Source: Chloroflexota bacterium (GTDB lineage: Bacteria; Chloroflexota; Limnocylindria; Limnocylindrales; CSP1-4). Taken from it: a stretch of 27,376 bases of DNA. Below are positions 1-8,263 of the stretch, piece by piece (position 1 is the stretch's first letter; each line of letters opens with the position of its first letter). Location: NCBI GenBank assembly GCA_021786265.1, contig JAJYNP010000030.1:1-27376 (forward strand), given 5' to 3'. The notes under the pieces are model-generated. The model was not told the origin of the DNA. It ran no database searches and saw only the letters and a list, made by a program, of their open reading frames with translations. Made by a program: the position numbers and the translations under genes.

Positions 1-54
1 GCGCCCGCCAGCGCGACGTGGAGCGACGCATCTGCGGTGGTCTGACGGAAGAAT

Positions 55-84
55 GGGGAGGCCGGGCGTGAGCCCGGCCTCCCC
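55..84 (-). terminator. Rho-independent-type terminator hairpin after the nuclease gene
   Basis: A perfect 13-bp stem (55-67 with 72-84) closes a GTGA loop, 24 bases after the stop codon of the minus-strand nuclease gene. On the minus strand the stem is followed by ATTCTTCC, a weak T-rich stretch. Position and stem strength fit transcription termination of the nuclease gene; the lack of a real U-tract is common in very GC-rich genomes. Confidence 0.7.
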
Positions 85-108
85 GGCTTGCGCGCGGACT
101 GATGTGGG

Positions 109-3100
109 TCACTTGGTGAACGTGAAGTCCGCCTCGTGGGTGGTCCCGTCCGCGAGCTTCAGGACGAACGCCCGGCAGGTGCCGGCCCACGCCTTGTCGG
201 TCTGCCAGGCGTAGATGTACTGGCCGGACGTGGCGTCGAAGCGGAGACCGGACGCGCCCGCGGTCGTGGTTGCCGCGGGCGACCCCTGCGGCACCAGACT
301 CGTGCAGTCGATCTGCTGGGACTGTGGATACCCGGGGGCGAGGATGGCGAGTCCCTGGTTGCCACCCAAGGTGAACTTCACCGGCACGGCCGCCCCCGCC
401 TTCAGCACGTTGCGCGTGGGCGGCGCGGCGACCGGGCTCCGGAAGCCCCCGAAGGGATACAGGAGGAACGTGGCGACGTTGGGATCGTGGTCGCTCGTGC
501 CACGCGCCACGTCGCCCAGGTAGTCGGCCGGGAAGTCGCTGTTGATGTGGGCGATGCGGAAGTCCTGGAGCGTATCCGATATCGGGCCGTTGACGAACAT
601 CTGGTCGAGCGTCTGGGCCTGCCCGAGGTACACGTAGCTGTAGGCCGCTGCGGGCGTGTGGCCGAGGAGGACGCTCCAGAGGTTCGTCAGCCCCAGGCTC
701 GGGGCATACAGCGACCCGAGCTGGTCGCTCGAGCCGGGCTGGCCGATCGGCGCGAACGGGTCGTCCGGGCGCGGGTAGACGTTGAGATCGCCGCCGAGGA
801 CGATCCGGGCGCCAGGCACGGCGGTCTCGATGTACTGCACGAGCGCCGCGTCGTACTTCGCCTGTTCGGTGCGGTGCGCGACACAGGTATCGGGACCGCT
901 CTTGAAGTGGTTGTTGATGGTGTAGACGTCGGCGTAGTTGCCCGAGCCCACGCCCGTCGCCCACACGCGGAACAGCGCGACGTCGGGCGCCCGCGGGAAG
1001 ACCCAGGACGTCTCGCAGGCCCCGGTTCCGGTGTAGACGGCGTTGAGGGTCTTCGGGTTCGACACGTCGCTGTCGTAGGGCACCGGCGCGTAGTCACCGA
1101 TGGCCGGGTTCTCGCCCAGGACCGGGTCGCCCGCGGCCGGCTGGAGCTCCACCCGGTCGGTGCGGTACAGGTAGGCGGGGGCGATGCCCCGCAGGTCCGA
1201 GCTGTCGCGATCCCAGGCCGCGTCGTAGGCCGGACCGCCGAGACTGGCCACCTTCAACGCCAGGTCCTGGAGCACGTCGGGCTTGCCGTCGGCGTTGTCG
1301 GTCGTGCCGCAGGTGAGCGCGGTGCCGGTCACGGTGCAGATGTCCTGGTTCTCGACCTCCTGCACCATCAGGATGTCGGGGCTGTGCAGGTCGTTCACGA
1401 TCTGCGTGGCGATGTCCGTGAGGCGTGCCTGGTAGGCGGCCGCGCTGGCCGGCACGTAGTTGTACGGAGGCTTCACGGCATCGAGGAAGGGCGCGACCGC
1501 GGGGCACCCGCTGTCGCCCGTGAAGTCGCAGCCCGAGAACGGGTTGTTCCGGTAGTCGTAGAGGTTCTCGAGGTTGTAGTCGACGATGCTGTACTGGGTG
1601 CCACGGTCGATGACCTGCGGGGGGTTGTTGGCCGCGGGATCCGGCCCCAGGGCGAAGGTCGGCTGCTCGCTGATCTCGATGCGGTACTTCGAGTAGGTGT
1701 AGTTGAGGCCGCCGGCCGGGGCGTTGGTGACGGTGTCGAAGGTACGCGCCGGATCGATGAGGGTCTGCGCGTCGCCGGCAGCCGCCTTGATCCCCAGGCT
1801 GCCCATCAGGATGCGGTAGCCGTTGCCGTCCCAGTTGTTCGGGTCGTAGTTGTCGTCGAGCGGGTGGGCGTCGCGGAAGGCGCGATCGGTGTACTCGGTC
1901 GTGCGCTTGGCGATGGTGCTGTCCGGGCTCGCCACCCAGATCTCGGCGTCGGCCGGGCTGAAGACGTTCCGCCCGCCGAGCACGACGCTGCCCTGCGGCA
2001 CCTGCACCCGCATCCCCTGCAGGCGCTCCCAGTAGCAGTTGGCGTCGGCGAGGGCCACGGGCGGGTTTGCCACGACCGGCGGGACCGCCGCGACGTCGAC
2101 GTTGTTGCGAACCACGGCGAGGACCGTGAGCGTGCTGACCAACTCGGTCATGTTGTAGTACTCGCTGACCTTGCCGGCGAGCAGGATCTCGTCCCCGACC
2201 GTTGGCGTGTACGGCCCGCTGGGGCCACTGATGGTGCTCGCGGTGCTCATGAACACGAACAGGCCGTCGGACGTCTGCGGGTCCGTGTCCGCGGTGGCGG
2301 CCGTGTTCTGGATGTAGAAGCCCTTGTAGGTGCTCGTGCCGCTCGTTGCCTGGAGCGTCTTCTCATAGATGACGCCCTGCACCGTCACGGTCTGGCCGAC
2401 GTAGGGCGACGTATGGGTCGCGCAGCTGTCGCCATCGGGGACGGGCCCGTTGACGGTGCCGATGGGCAGGATCACCGGGAGCGTGAGCGCAATGGTGGCG
2501 CTGCCTGACCGGGACTCAGCGTCGCTGATCGTGCAGGCCAGGCTCTTCGCCCCGCCGGTGGCCCCTGCGGCGACCGTCGCCGCGAACGAGAAGACGTTGT
2601 CCGCGGCGGTCGCGTCGCCGTTGGTGCCGTCGTCGAAGAACGCCTGGGTGGCGGAACCGCCGATCGACGCCAGGTCACAGGTGACCGACAGGCCGGTGCT
2701 CGGCGGGTTCGTGCCCGGGGTCACCGCCACGGTCAGAAGGGTGGACGCCCCGGCGCGCACGGTGCTCGGCGTGGCGGCGCCGATCCCGCTCGGATCGGTC
2801 GGCCCGGTGCAGACGTGGAACGGCGACGCGCTGTTGCGTGGCGCCGGCGGCCCCGCGGTGAAATCGGCCGCGTTGTCGTCCGTGTCGGTGCAGCCGCCGT
2901 TGGCGCGCAGGACCGCGGTCGCGTTGGTGGTGGCCGGGGCTGCCGCCGTGCCCTCGTAGAAGTTGGCGCCGCCCCAGCCCACGAGGTCCTCGATGAGCGC
3001 CAGCTGCTCGGCACTGCACAGCGTCGAGCTGCCGTTGCAGCCGAGCCCGGTGCTGGACATCACCAGCGCGACCTTGCCGCCCGTCACCGCCATGTTGATG

Positions 3101-3480
3101 GGCGTTGTGTCGGTGATGTCAGGCGCGGGCAACCGATCCCCGCATGGTCCGCCGGCGCAACTCGTGCCCGCCGCCTCCTGGACGAGCAGGTACTGGCCGG
3201 CGTTCGCGCCGAAGTTGCCGGTCCCGGTCGCCGATGCGTACTGGAGCGACCAGCCATCCAGCGACACCGCCGCGGTGCCCCGGTTGAACAACTCGATGAA
3301 GTCGTTCGTGTAGATCCCGCCGCTGTTGCCGCCACCGCCGTAGACCTGGCTGATCACGACATCCGGCGAGACGGCCGCGACGCGCGGCGGGGCCCCGCCG
3401 AGGACCCCGGTGGCCGCGATGGCCAGGCTGGCGACGAACACGCCGGCCCGCGTCAGGGCATGACGCGGTTGGATTGACAT
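109..3480 (-). CDS. Secreted multidomain extracellular nuclease (LTD, OB-like, EEP nuclease, PxKF)
   Basis: The 1123-residue product is a predicted extracellular DNA/RNA nuclease of the ExeM/NucH-like type. A signal peptide (about residues 1-36) precedes a lamin-tail domain (about 38-215, with DVVISQVYGGGG and FIELFN). A beta-sandwich linker region and an OB-like region follow (about 330-500). The endonuclease/exonuclease/phosphatase domain spans about 630-1010, with NLENLYD near 636, VQEVEN, GGDLNVYP (Asp about 898) and SDHDPNV (His about 998), the usual metal-binding and catalytic motifs. The C terminus (about 1020-1123) is a PxKF domain (AVPVKFTLGG). The ATG at 3480 was chosen over an in-frame start 72 codons upstream because GGGAGG lies 6 bases before it and the signal peptide begins there. 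The neighbouring acid phosphatase suggests joint use of extracellular nucleic acid as a phosphate or nucleoside source (inference). The family call is firm; substrate preference is unknown. Confidence 0.92.
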   Translation of the reverse strand: MSIQPRHALTRAGVFVASLAIAATGVLGGAPPRVAAVSPDVVISQVYGGGGNSGGIYTNDFIELFNRGTAAVSLDGWSLQYASATGTGNFGANAGQYLLVQEAAGTSCAGGPCGDRLPAPDITDTTPINMAVTGGKVALVMSSTGLGCNGSSTLCSAEQLALIEDLVGWGGANFYEGTAAAPATTNATAVLRANGGCTDTDDNAADFTAGPPAPRNSASPFHVCTGPTDPSGIGAATPSTVRAGASTLLTVAVTPGTNPPSTGLSVTCDLASIGGSATQAFFDDGTNGDATAADNVFSFAATVAAGATGGAKSLACTISDAESRSGSATIALTLPVILPIGTVNGPVPDGDSCATHTSPYVGQTVTVQGVIYEKTLQATSGTSTYKGFYIQNTAATADTDPQTSDGLFVFMSTASTISGPSGPYTPTVGDEILLAGKVSEYYNMTELVSTLTVLAVVRNNVDVAAVPPVVANPPVALADANCYWERLQGMRVQVPQGSVVLGGRNVFSPADAEIWVASPDSTIAKRTTEYTDRAFRDAHPLDDNYDPNNWDGNGYRILMGSLGIKAAAGDAQTLIDPARTFDTVTNAPAGGLNYTYSKYRIEISEQPTFALGPDPAANNPPQVIDRGTQYSIVDYNLENLYDYRNNPFSGCDFTGDSGCPAVAPFLDAVKPPYNYVPASAAAYQARLTDIATQIVNDLHSPDILMVQEVENQDICTVTGTALTCGTTDNADGKPDVLQDLALKVASLGGPAYDAAWDRDSSDLRGIAPAYLYRTDRVELQPAAGDPVLGENPAIGDYAPVPYDSDVSNPKTLNAVYTGTGACETSWVFPRAPDVALFRVWATGVGSGNYADVYTINNHFKSGPDTCVAHRTEQAKYDAALVQYIETAVPGARIVLGGDLNVYPRPDDPFAPIGQPGSSDQLGSLYAPSLGLTNLWSVLLGHTPAAAYSYVYLGQAQTLDQMFVNGPISDTLQDFRIAHINSDFPADYLGDVARGTSDHDPNVATFLLYPFGGFRSPVAAPPTRNVLKAGAAVPVKFTLGGNQGLAILAPGYPQSQQIDCTSLVPQGSPAATTTAGASGLRFDATSGQYIYAWQTDKAWAGTCRAFVLKLADGTTHEADFTFTK

Positions 3481-3561
3481 CCTGTGCCTCCCTCTCGATC
3501 CACCCCGTCGCGCTCCCTCAGCGCACGCTGCGGGACGGATCCCTCTGCGTAGCAGGACACG

Positions 3562-3594
3562 GTCGGGGAGCCGTCCCTCCATCGGCTCCCCGAC
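3562..3594 (-). terminator. 12-bp stem-loop between acid phosphatase and nuclease genes
   Basis: Positions 3562-3573 pair perfectly with 3583-3594 around a 9-base loop. The element lies 82 bases upstream of the nuclease start and about 190 bases downstream of the acid phosphatase stop, both on the minus strand. It could be a second terminator for the phosphatase transcript or a structured 5' leader of the nuclease mRNA. No U-tract follows it. Confidence 0.35.
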
Positions 3595-3621
3595 ATCCCC
3601 CGTTTTGGGGCTGGGCTGGGG

Positions 3622-3655
3622 CGGCGTGGTGCGCCGATCACGGCGCACCACGCCG
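3622..3655 (-). terminator. 15-bp perfect hairpin downstream of the acid phosphatase gene
   Basis: Positions 3622-3636 and 3641-3655 are perfect reverse complements with a 4-base loop (ATCA). The stem starts about 130 bases beyond the stop of the minus-strand acid phosphatase gene. It is the best terminator candidate for that gene, although no T-run follows. The rest of the 303-base gap (3481-3783) holds the second hairpin and the nuclease ribosome-binding site, and no convincing gene. Confidence 0.5.
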
Positions 3656-3783
3656 GTGCCAGGGCAGTGGCGCGTCCACCGGCGTGGGACGACCACCCTG
3701 GCCGGTCCGCATGGGCACCTCGGGGCGATGTACGCGCGGCACCGCCCCGGGATACCGGTGATCAGGATGCTGGCTGCTGGTGC

Positions 3784-4740
3784 CTACGGCAGGTAGTAGC
3801 TCGGGTTGGGGAGCTTGAACGTGCGGTCCGCGTAGCCGCCGAGCAGGTCGCTGTACTGGTCCCCGAAGTCGGCCACGATGTCGTAGCCCTGCGACTCGAT
3901 GTAGGCGCGCGTGCCGGCCTTGTACGGGATCGTGGCGCACGACTTGCCGGCGTCGATCGCGTCAGCGCAGAACTCGGGCGTGTCGAGGTAGGCCGGGTAC
4001 TGGCCGACCGACGGCTTGGTGAACAGGCCATCGGTGAAGCCGCCGTGGCCGATGTCGAGCGCGGTCGGCATCGGGTAGCCGGCGTCGATCTCCGGCAGCG
4101 TGGCGCCCGAGTAGGTCACGGTCGTGATGTCGGGGAACCCGGCCGCGGTGTCACTGACCAGGTTGGCGATGGTCGCCGCGTGCTGCGCGTCGCCCCGGCC
4201 CGTGATCCAGAAGATGGCGTACCCGAGGTCGTGCGCCTTCTGGGCCAGCGCGACCATCCCCGGCGTCGCCGGGAACAGGTTGCCGGTGAAGGTCGTGCCC
4301 GTCAGCCCCACGAAGACCGCATTCGTGCCCGGGTTGTAGTCCCAGTTGCTGAACAGCTCGTAGTTGTAGGTGGTGAGCGTCGTGTCATCGACGTCGAAGA
4401 CGATCGCCGGCTTGGCTGACTTGCCGGCCCGGGCCTGCAGCCACTGCGCGCCCTCGGCGGCGACCGACTCGGCTTCGCGCGCGTAGTTGCTCTCCTGGTT
4501 CAGGGCCAGCGTCCAGCCGGCCGTGGCGCCCGAACCGGTCGTGGCGCCCGGCGTGCCGTAGTAGTTCTTGATCTGCGCGCGCAGGACGTCGATGTTGGTG
4601 ATCTGGTCGGCCTTCTGCGGCGTGAAGGTCAGCGTGGACGGTGCCGCCAGGGCCACGCCGACCGCGGCCAGGGAGAGCACGGCCGCCCCGATCGCCATCG
4701 CCATTCGCCGGGCACCCGACCGCTGTGTGAGCCTGTGCAT
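3784..4740 (-). CDS. Secreted HAD-family class IIIB-type acid phosphatase
   Basis: The 318-residue product has an N-terminal signal peptide (charged start, then a hydrophobic stretch to about residue 33) and a complete HAD phosphohydrolase core. Motif I is FDVDDTTL with Asp116 and Asp118 as expected nucleophile and acid/base. Motif II is WITGR (Thr180), motif III Lys274 in YKAGTRAYIE, and motif IV DFGDQYSDL (Asp291, Asp294, Asp298). This is the layout of class B/C acid phosphatases and plant vegetative-storage-like phosphatases, which release phosphate from monoesters outside the membrane. GGGAGG sits at 4747-4752; an ATG at 4746 touches it directly, so the in-frame ATG at 4740, six bases away, is the likelier start. 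The gene runs in the same direction as the extracellular nuclease, and the two could act in sequence on extracellular nucleotides (inference). Confidence 0.9.
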   Translation of the reverse strand: MHRLTQRSGARRMAMAIGAAVLSLAAVGVALAAPSTLTFTPQKADQITNIDVLRAQIKNYYGTPGATTGSGATAGWTLALNQESNYAREAESVAAEGAQWLQARAGKSAKPAIVFDVDDTTLTTYNYELFSNWDYNPGTNAVFVGLTGTTFTGNLFPATPGMVALAQKAHDLGYAIFWITGRGDAQHAATIANLVSDTAAGFPDITTVTYSGATLPEIDAGYPMPTALDIGHGGFTDGLFTKPSVGQYPAYLDTPEFCADAIDAGKSCATIPYKAGTRAYIESQGYDIVADFGDQYSDLLGGYADRTFKLPNPSYYLP

Positions 4741-4752
4741 GAACATCCTCCC

Positions 4753-5387
4753 TCTATCCGATCACCGCACCATGCGGCCGATCCGAGGACGCCGGCTCGT
4801 CTGATCAGGGGATACCCACGCTGCGGCGCGACGCTGCCTCGTGCCTCCTTCGCCTCCCGCCGGCACGCGCCACCTGCAGCGAACCCCCTCGACCGGTCCC
4901 TCGTCCGAGCCGGGATCGCCCGTCGCTCCCTCTCGTCGGACGGCGCGATCCGACCCGGTTGCCGCTGTGCAGTGACCAGAAGAGTCGCGCGGGACTATCC
5001 GTGCGCGCCGGTGGCGTTTGGCTCGAACTTCGCCATTCGCGCGTCCTGGTGGTGCCTCGCGTCAGCGTTCGCTGTCTCCGGCCCCGGCGGCTGTGGCTGG
5101 ACGTGTCGGCCACCATCTCCCGCGCATCCCGAAGCTCGTGCAGGGCATCGACCGTCCGCGGCGCGAACGCGGCGTGCGGAACTCCTCCCGCCACAGATGA
5201 TCGTTCGTGCGACGGGGTGACCACCCGCGGTCTCGGCCAGGGCGGGCGTCGTCCGGCGCAGGTGGCACGTGCGGCGCCGCGCGCCCCCGCAGTGCCCGCC
5301 GTCGGCAGGGACCGCTCCGAGTGAGTGTCGCCGCGGCGCCCCGCGCGTCCCTGGGCGCCTCCCCCAGGTCACGCGGGGCCCTGCGAC
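4753..5387. other. 635-base intergenic region, possible left boundary of the transposon
   Basis: No reading frame here looks like a protein on either strand. It lies between the divergently oriented acid phosphatase (minus) and HTH gene (plus). It must hold the phosphatase promoter; I saw only a weak TATCCC-like hexamer on the minus strand near 4808-4813. If the tns genes belong to an element inserted here, one end is expected in this stretch, but I found no convincing set of repeated transposase-binding sites or inverted termini. Confidence 0.4.
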
Positions 5388-5415
5388 TTGACGGGCCGCG
5401 CGTTTCGCCTATGGC
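5388..5415 (+). promoter_or_regulatory. Sigma70-type promoter for a leaderless HTH transcript
   Basis: TTGACG (5388-5393) is followed after 16 bases by TATGGC (5410-5415). A start point about 7 bases beyond the -10 falls on the ATG at 5422, so the message would have little or no 5' leader. No Shine-Dalgarno sequence is needed or clearly seen. Leaderless messages are common in high-GC Gram-positive and related lineages. Confidence 0.5.
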
Positions 5416-5421
5416 TTGGGG

Positions 5422-5628
5422 ATGGACCCGCACTGGCTGACCCCGCGAGACATCGCCGCCGAGCTCGGAGTGTCCACCGACACCGTGCTGCGCCTGATCC
5501 ACGAGCGCCACCTGCGCGCCCAGGTGCTCGAGGTGCAGGGACGGCGCACGTACCGGGTCCGCCCCGCCGACTGGGCGGATTTTCGGGAGCGCCACGTGTT
5601 CGACTCGCAGCACGACGACTGGGAGTAG
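5422..5628 (+). CDS. Small excisionase/MerR-type helix-turn-helix DNA-binding protein
   Basis: The 68-residue product is one winged-helix HTH of the excisionase/MerR-like family (HTH_17 type). LTPRDIAAELGVSTDTVLRL forms the helix-turn-helix (about residues 6-25), followed by the RRTYRVRPADWADF wing and helix typical of these proteins. Such proteins regulate, or assist excision of, mobile elements and also occur as small regulators beside Tn7-like transposition genes. The ATG at 5422 was preferred over an in-frame TTG two codons upstream because the promoter places the RNA start at about 5422. It lies 451 bases upstream of the nuclease/tnsA gene in the same direction and may regulate that operon by binding the intervening region (inference). 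Confidence 0.8.
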   Translation: MDPHWLTPRDIAAELGVSTDTVLRLIHERHLRAQVLEVQGRRTYRVRPADWADFRERHVFDSQHDDWE

Positions 5629-6079
5629 GCGCCCGCGCCCGGACCGCAACTGGCGCAGCGGGCGCATCCCCCGCAGCTGCCGTGGACCCCGGCCCCCCGC
5701 TGCGCTCTGATGGGCGGCGCGCCCCACGCGGGCGATCCGCGGAACCGGCGCGCGAGCTCGGGCGCGGCCCGGCGGCGAGGAACCGCGGCCCGCGCCTCGG
5801 TCCGCAGTCCGGCCCCCGGAGACCGCGGACGCAGCAGGCAACGGGCCGTCACAGGCGCGAGGAAACAGGCCGAATGGCGACGGAGAGGGGCCAAAAGTCC
5901 TATGGGGCGCGCCTGGTTTCCACCGAAACTTCCGCGCTCCTCGCAGATGCCGCAACCGCCGCATCCGACGGAGCAGAGCGGAGGACCGCGATGCAACCGG
6001 ATCGTCGAGGCGCCACGCGGTGGCGAGGTGTGCACCGGGCCCGCAGCACCGAGCTGCCCGGGGCCGCTGGAGTGGGGCG
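5629..6079 (+). other. 451-base non-coding leader upstream of the tns operon
   Basis: No protein-like frame was found on either strand. The stretch must contain the promoter of the tns operon, but I could not find a convincing -35/-10 pair. Its most distinctive part is a lower-GC segment at 5858-5960 with a long-range stem (5861-5870 with 5911-5921). A possible ribosome-binding site, GGAGTGGGG, precedes the nuclease start. Confidence 0.4.
5861..5921 (+). promoter_or_regulatory. Possible structured leader element or regulator binding site
   Basis: GGAAACAGGC (5861-5870) pairs with GCCTGGTTTCC (5911-5921) with one bulged base, enclosing a 40-base loop containing further G/C-rich complementary runs. 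The right arm overlaps a second small hairpin, GTTTC-CACC-GAAAC. The motif GGAAAC thus occurs three times in alternating orientations within 70 bases, which suits a structured RNA, a regulator operator or a transposase site. I recognise no known riboswitch class. Confidence 0.25.
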
Positions 6080-6700
6080 ATGAGGGGCGCGGGGGTGGCC
6101 CGCATCCGCCACCCGCAGCCGCTGCTCGCGCCGTCCCCGGCGTGGGATGCCGGCGATCCCGGGCGCTACGCCCCGGCGGTCGGCCGGGCCGCCCATCGGG
6201 TCATCGGCGAGCTCGCCGCGCGGCGCGACCTCACGGCGGCCGAGCTTGTCGAGCTCGCCTGGGAGCGCGCCGCCGACGCGGTGGCCGAGGCCGAGCTCGG
6301 ACGACGGTCCCGGGCCGCGCGGCTCACCGTCGCCGGCGCGGCCGCGGTGTACCTGCGCCGCTTCCTGCCGCCGCCCGGGTGGCAGTTCCTCGGCGCCGAG
6401 CTCCGCTTCGAGAGCGGCGCCCGCGCGGACCTCGGCTGGGAGGCGGACCGGGTGCTGCTCGACGAGCTGAAGCTCGTCAGCGCCCGCGGTGTGCCCCTTG
6501 GCGAGGGGCCCACGGCGCGCCAGGCGGCGGCGTACGCGGAAGCCGGGCGCGCCCGCTACGGCGCCCGCTTCGCCGGCGTCCGGCTGCTCTTCCTCGGGGC
6601 GCCCGGCCGCTCGCGCCTCGTCCTGCCCGGCGGCCGCGAGCTGCCCCTCGCGGACACCGCCTACGAGTTCGGCACGCCGCCCGTGCCGGAGGTGATGTAG
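6080..6700 (+). CDS. PD-(D/E)XK nuclease, TnsA-position endonuclease of a Tn7-like module
   Basis: The 206-residue product contains the PD-(D/E)XK core: Asp117 in GARADLGW, then Glu129-x-Lys131 in VLLDELKL, then a QxxxY motif (Gln148, Tyr152) in a following helix, as in RecB/Cas4-like nucleases. In Tn7-like elements the first gene encodes TnsA, a PD-(D/E)XK-fold enzyme that cuts the 5' ends of the transposon so that it leaves cleanly. Directly upstream of tnsB- and tnsC-like genes, this is the natural equivalent, although I see no sequence likeness to TnsA beyond the fold. The ATG at 6080 was chosen over a start 20 codons upstream because of the preceding GGAGTGGGG. The tnsB start follows the stop codon with no spacer, implying co-translation. 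Catalytic residues appear intact. Confidence 0.75.
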   Translation: MRGAGVARIRHPQPLLAPSPAWDAGDPGRYAPAVGRAAHRVIGELAARRDLTAAELVELAWERAADAVAEAELGRRSRAARLTVAGAAAVYLRRFLPPPGWQFLGAELRFESGARADLGWEADRVLLDELKLVSARGVPLGEGPTARQAAAYAEAGRARYGARFAGVRLLFLGAPGRSRLVLPGGRELPLADTAYEFGTPPVPEVM

Positions 6701-8263
6701 ATGACGATCATCGTTGCCTGCCCGGCCCCCCGGGCCATCGTCCCCGGGAAGCGCTCGTACCACCGCCGCGCGGAACGCCTCGCCCTCACGGAGAGCGTGG
6801 CGGACACCCTTCGGACGTCCGGGCGGATCACGGCGGCTGACGTGGACGCCCTCGCCGCGCGGGCCGAACGCAGCCCGCGCCAGGCGCGTCGGATGCTGGA
6901 GGAGTGGCTGGCGGCGTCGGCGGGTGAGGCGCCGGTGCCGCCCTCCAAGCTCAGCGAGGCGTTCCTCACGCGGCTGGCCGAGCACCACGGCATCGTCGCC
7001 GCGGCGCTGCGCGACGAGTACGGCCCGGAGGAGGCGACGCACCTGCGCGCATCGGTCTATCGCTGGCTGGCGGAGATCGATCTCGGGCTGCGGGTCGCGC
7101 TGCGCGACGGCCCGCAGGCCTTCGGGCGCTACCTCGAGGTGGGGGTCTTCGAGCCGGCGCACCGCAACCAGCTCTGGCAGATCGACGAGATGCATGTCCC
7201 GGGCCGCTTCCGCGGCGCGCGGAACCGCGTGGTGGAGGATCTCTGGCTCACCTCGATCCTCGACACCTACAGCCGGCTCGTGCTGGCCGCGCAGCTCACC
7301 CTGGGCGAGGCGGACGAGGCCGTCACCACGGCCCTGCTCGCGCGGGCCGTGGTGGGCGGCACCTGGGAGGGCGTGGACTACGGCGGGTCGGCGGAGGCGC
7401 TCGGCGCCGACAACGCCGCGGTGTACAAGAGCGAGGGCTTCCGGAGGGCCCTGACCCGCGCGGGGATCGACCCCCACTACGCGCGTCCCTACACGCCCCA
7501 GGACAAGGGCTTCATCGAGCGCTACCACCGCACCCTGCAGGAGAAGTGGCTGTCCTCGGTGCCGGGCTACACGAAGGGTCCCCAGACCTTCGCCTACGAA
7601 CCCACCGGCGAGCTCGACGCGAGGGGCCGGCCGAAGCGCCGGCGGATCACGGTCCACGCCCTGATGCCGCGCGACCCGGCGCACCTGCTGAGCGTCGAAG
7701 AGGCGACCGACGTCATGTACACGGCCATCTGGGAGTACAACACGCAGCACGTCCATTCGGTCACCGGGACGACGGCGATCCGTCGCTACGGTGCGGACCC
7801 GACGCCCCTGCGCCGCCCCGGGATCGCCGCGTTCTGGGACCTGGCCCTCCCGCTCAGATCGACCTACATCGGCGAGGCCCGGGGCGTCCACCTCGACGGC
7901 GAATACCGCAGCGGCGTCACACCCCTTGCGGGGCGGCACTTGACCGCCCGGGTGCTGCCCGGTCTGGACCCCCGCTACCTCATCGGCGACCAGTCGGGAA
8001 ATTTCCTCGAGGAGGTTACCCGGACGGCCGACCAGAACGAGGACCAACGCCAGGCACAGCTCGGGCGCAACCGGGTCCGCTCCGCCCGCGTGGACCACTT
8101 CATGCGCGCCGGGGCTGAGGCCCTCGAGGCGCGCGCGGCGCAGCCGGGCACCCCGGTCTACGTCAGCCCGAAACGGGCGACGCAGCTCGCGGAGCAGACG
8201 ACACCCTCGCTGGCCGACGTCCAGGCGGCGCTCGCGGTGCCCGAACCGGAGGCCGCGGCATGA
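6701..8263 (+). CDS. TnsB-like DDE transposase (Mu/Tn7/Tn5053 superfamily)
   Basis: The 520-residue protein carries an RNase H-fold DDE integrase core. Asp162 is in WQIDEMHVPG, Asp237 in GADNAAVY and Glu273 in DKGFIERYHRT, giving DD35E spacing. N-terminal helices (about 25-70, containing LRTSGRITAADVDAL) resemble the winged-helix end-binding region of TnsB/MuA-type transposases. The part after the core (about 385-440) resembles the Mu-transposase beta-barrel. Such enzymes join the 3' transposon ends to target DNA and work with an AAA+ regulator. The gene begins the base after the nuclease stop and overlaps the next gene by 4 bases (ATGA), so the operon is translationally coupled. All three catalytic residues are present and there is no frame disruption. 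Confidence 0.9.
   Translation: MTIIVACPAPRAIVPGKRSYHRRAERLALTESVADTLRTSGRITAADVDALAARAERSPRQARRMLEEWLAASAGEAPVPPSKLSEAFLTRLAEHHGIVAAALRDEYGPEEATHLRASVYRWLAEIDLGLRVALRDGPQAFGRYLEVGVFEPAHRNQLWQIDEMHVPGRFRGARNRVVEDLWLTSILDTYSRLVLAAQLTLGEADEAVTTALLARAVVGGTWEGVDYGGSAEALGADNAAVYKSEGFRRALTRAGIDPHYARPYTPQDKGFIERYHRTLQEKWLSSVPGYTKGPQTFAYEPTGELDARGRPKRRRITVHALMPRDPAHLLSVEEATDVMYTAIWEYNTQHVHSVTGTTAIRRYGADPTPLRRPGIAAFWDLALPLRSTYIGEARGVHLDGEYRSGVTPLAGRHLTARVLPGLDPRYLIGDQSGNFLEEVTRTADQNEDQRQAQLGRNRVRSARVDHFMRAGAEALEARAAQPGTPVYVSPKRATQLAEQTTPSLADVQAALAVPEPEAAA

Noticed and set aside
1..71. Tail of a plus-strand gene readable as ARQRDVERRICGG up to a TGA at 69-71
   Set aside because: Only about 22 codons are visible and the stop lies inside the terminator hairpin; nothing identifies it as coding.
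136..2508. 790-codon plus-strand ORF opposite the nuclease gene
   Set aside because: It is the antisense shadow of a well-recognised nuclease; its translation is Arg/Val/Gly-rich without domains, as expected in GC-rich DNA.
5858..5960. CRISPR repeat or guide RNA of a CRISPR-associated transposon
   Set aside because: Only short GGAAAC motifs recur, with no repeat-spacer periodicity, and no cas gene exists in the window.
5900..8098. 732-codon minus-strand ORF opposite the tnsA- and tnsB-like genes
   Set aside because: It spans two genes with intact catalytic motifs on the other strand and has no recognisable domain.
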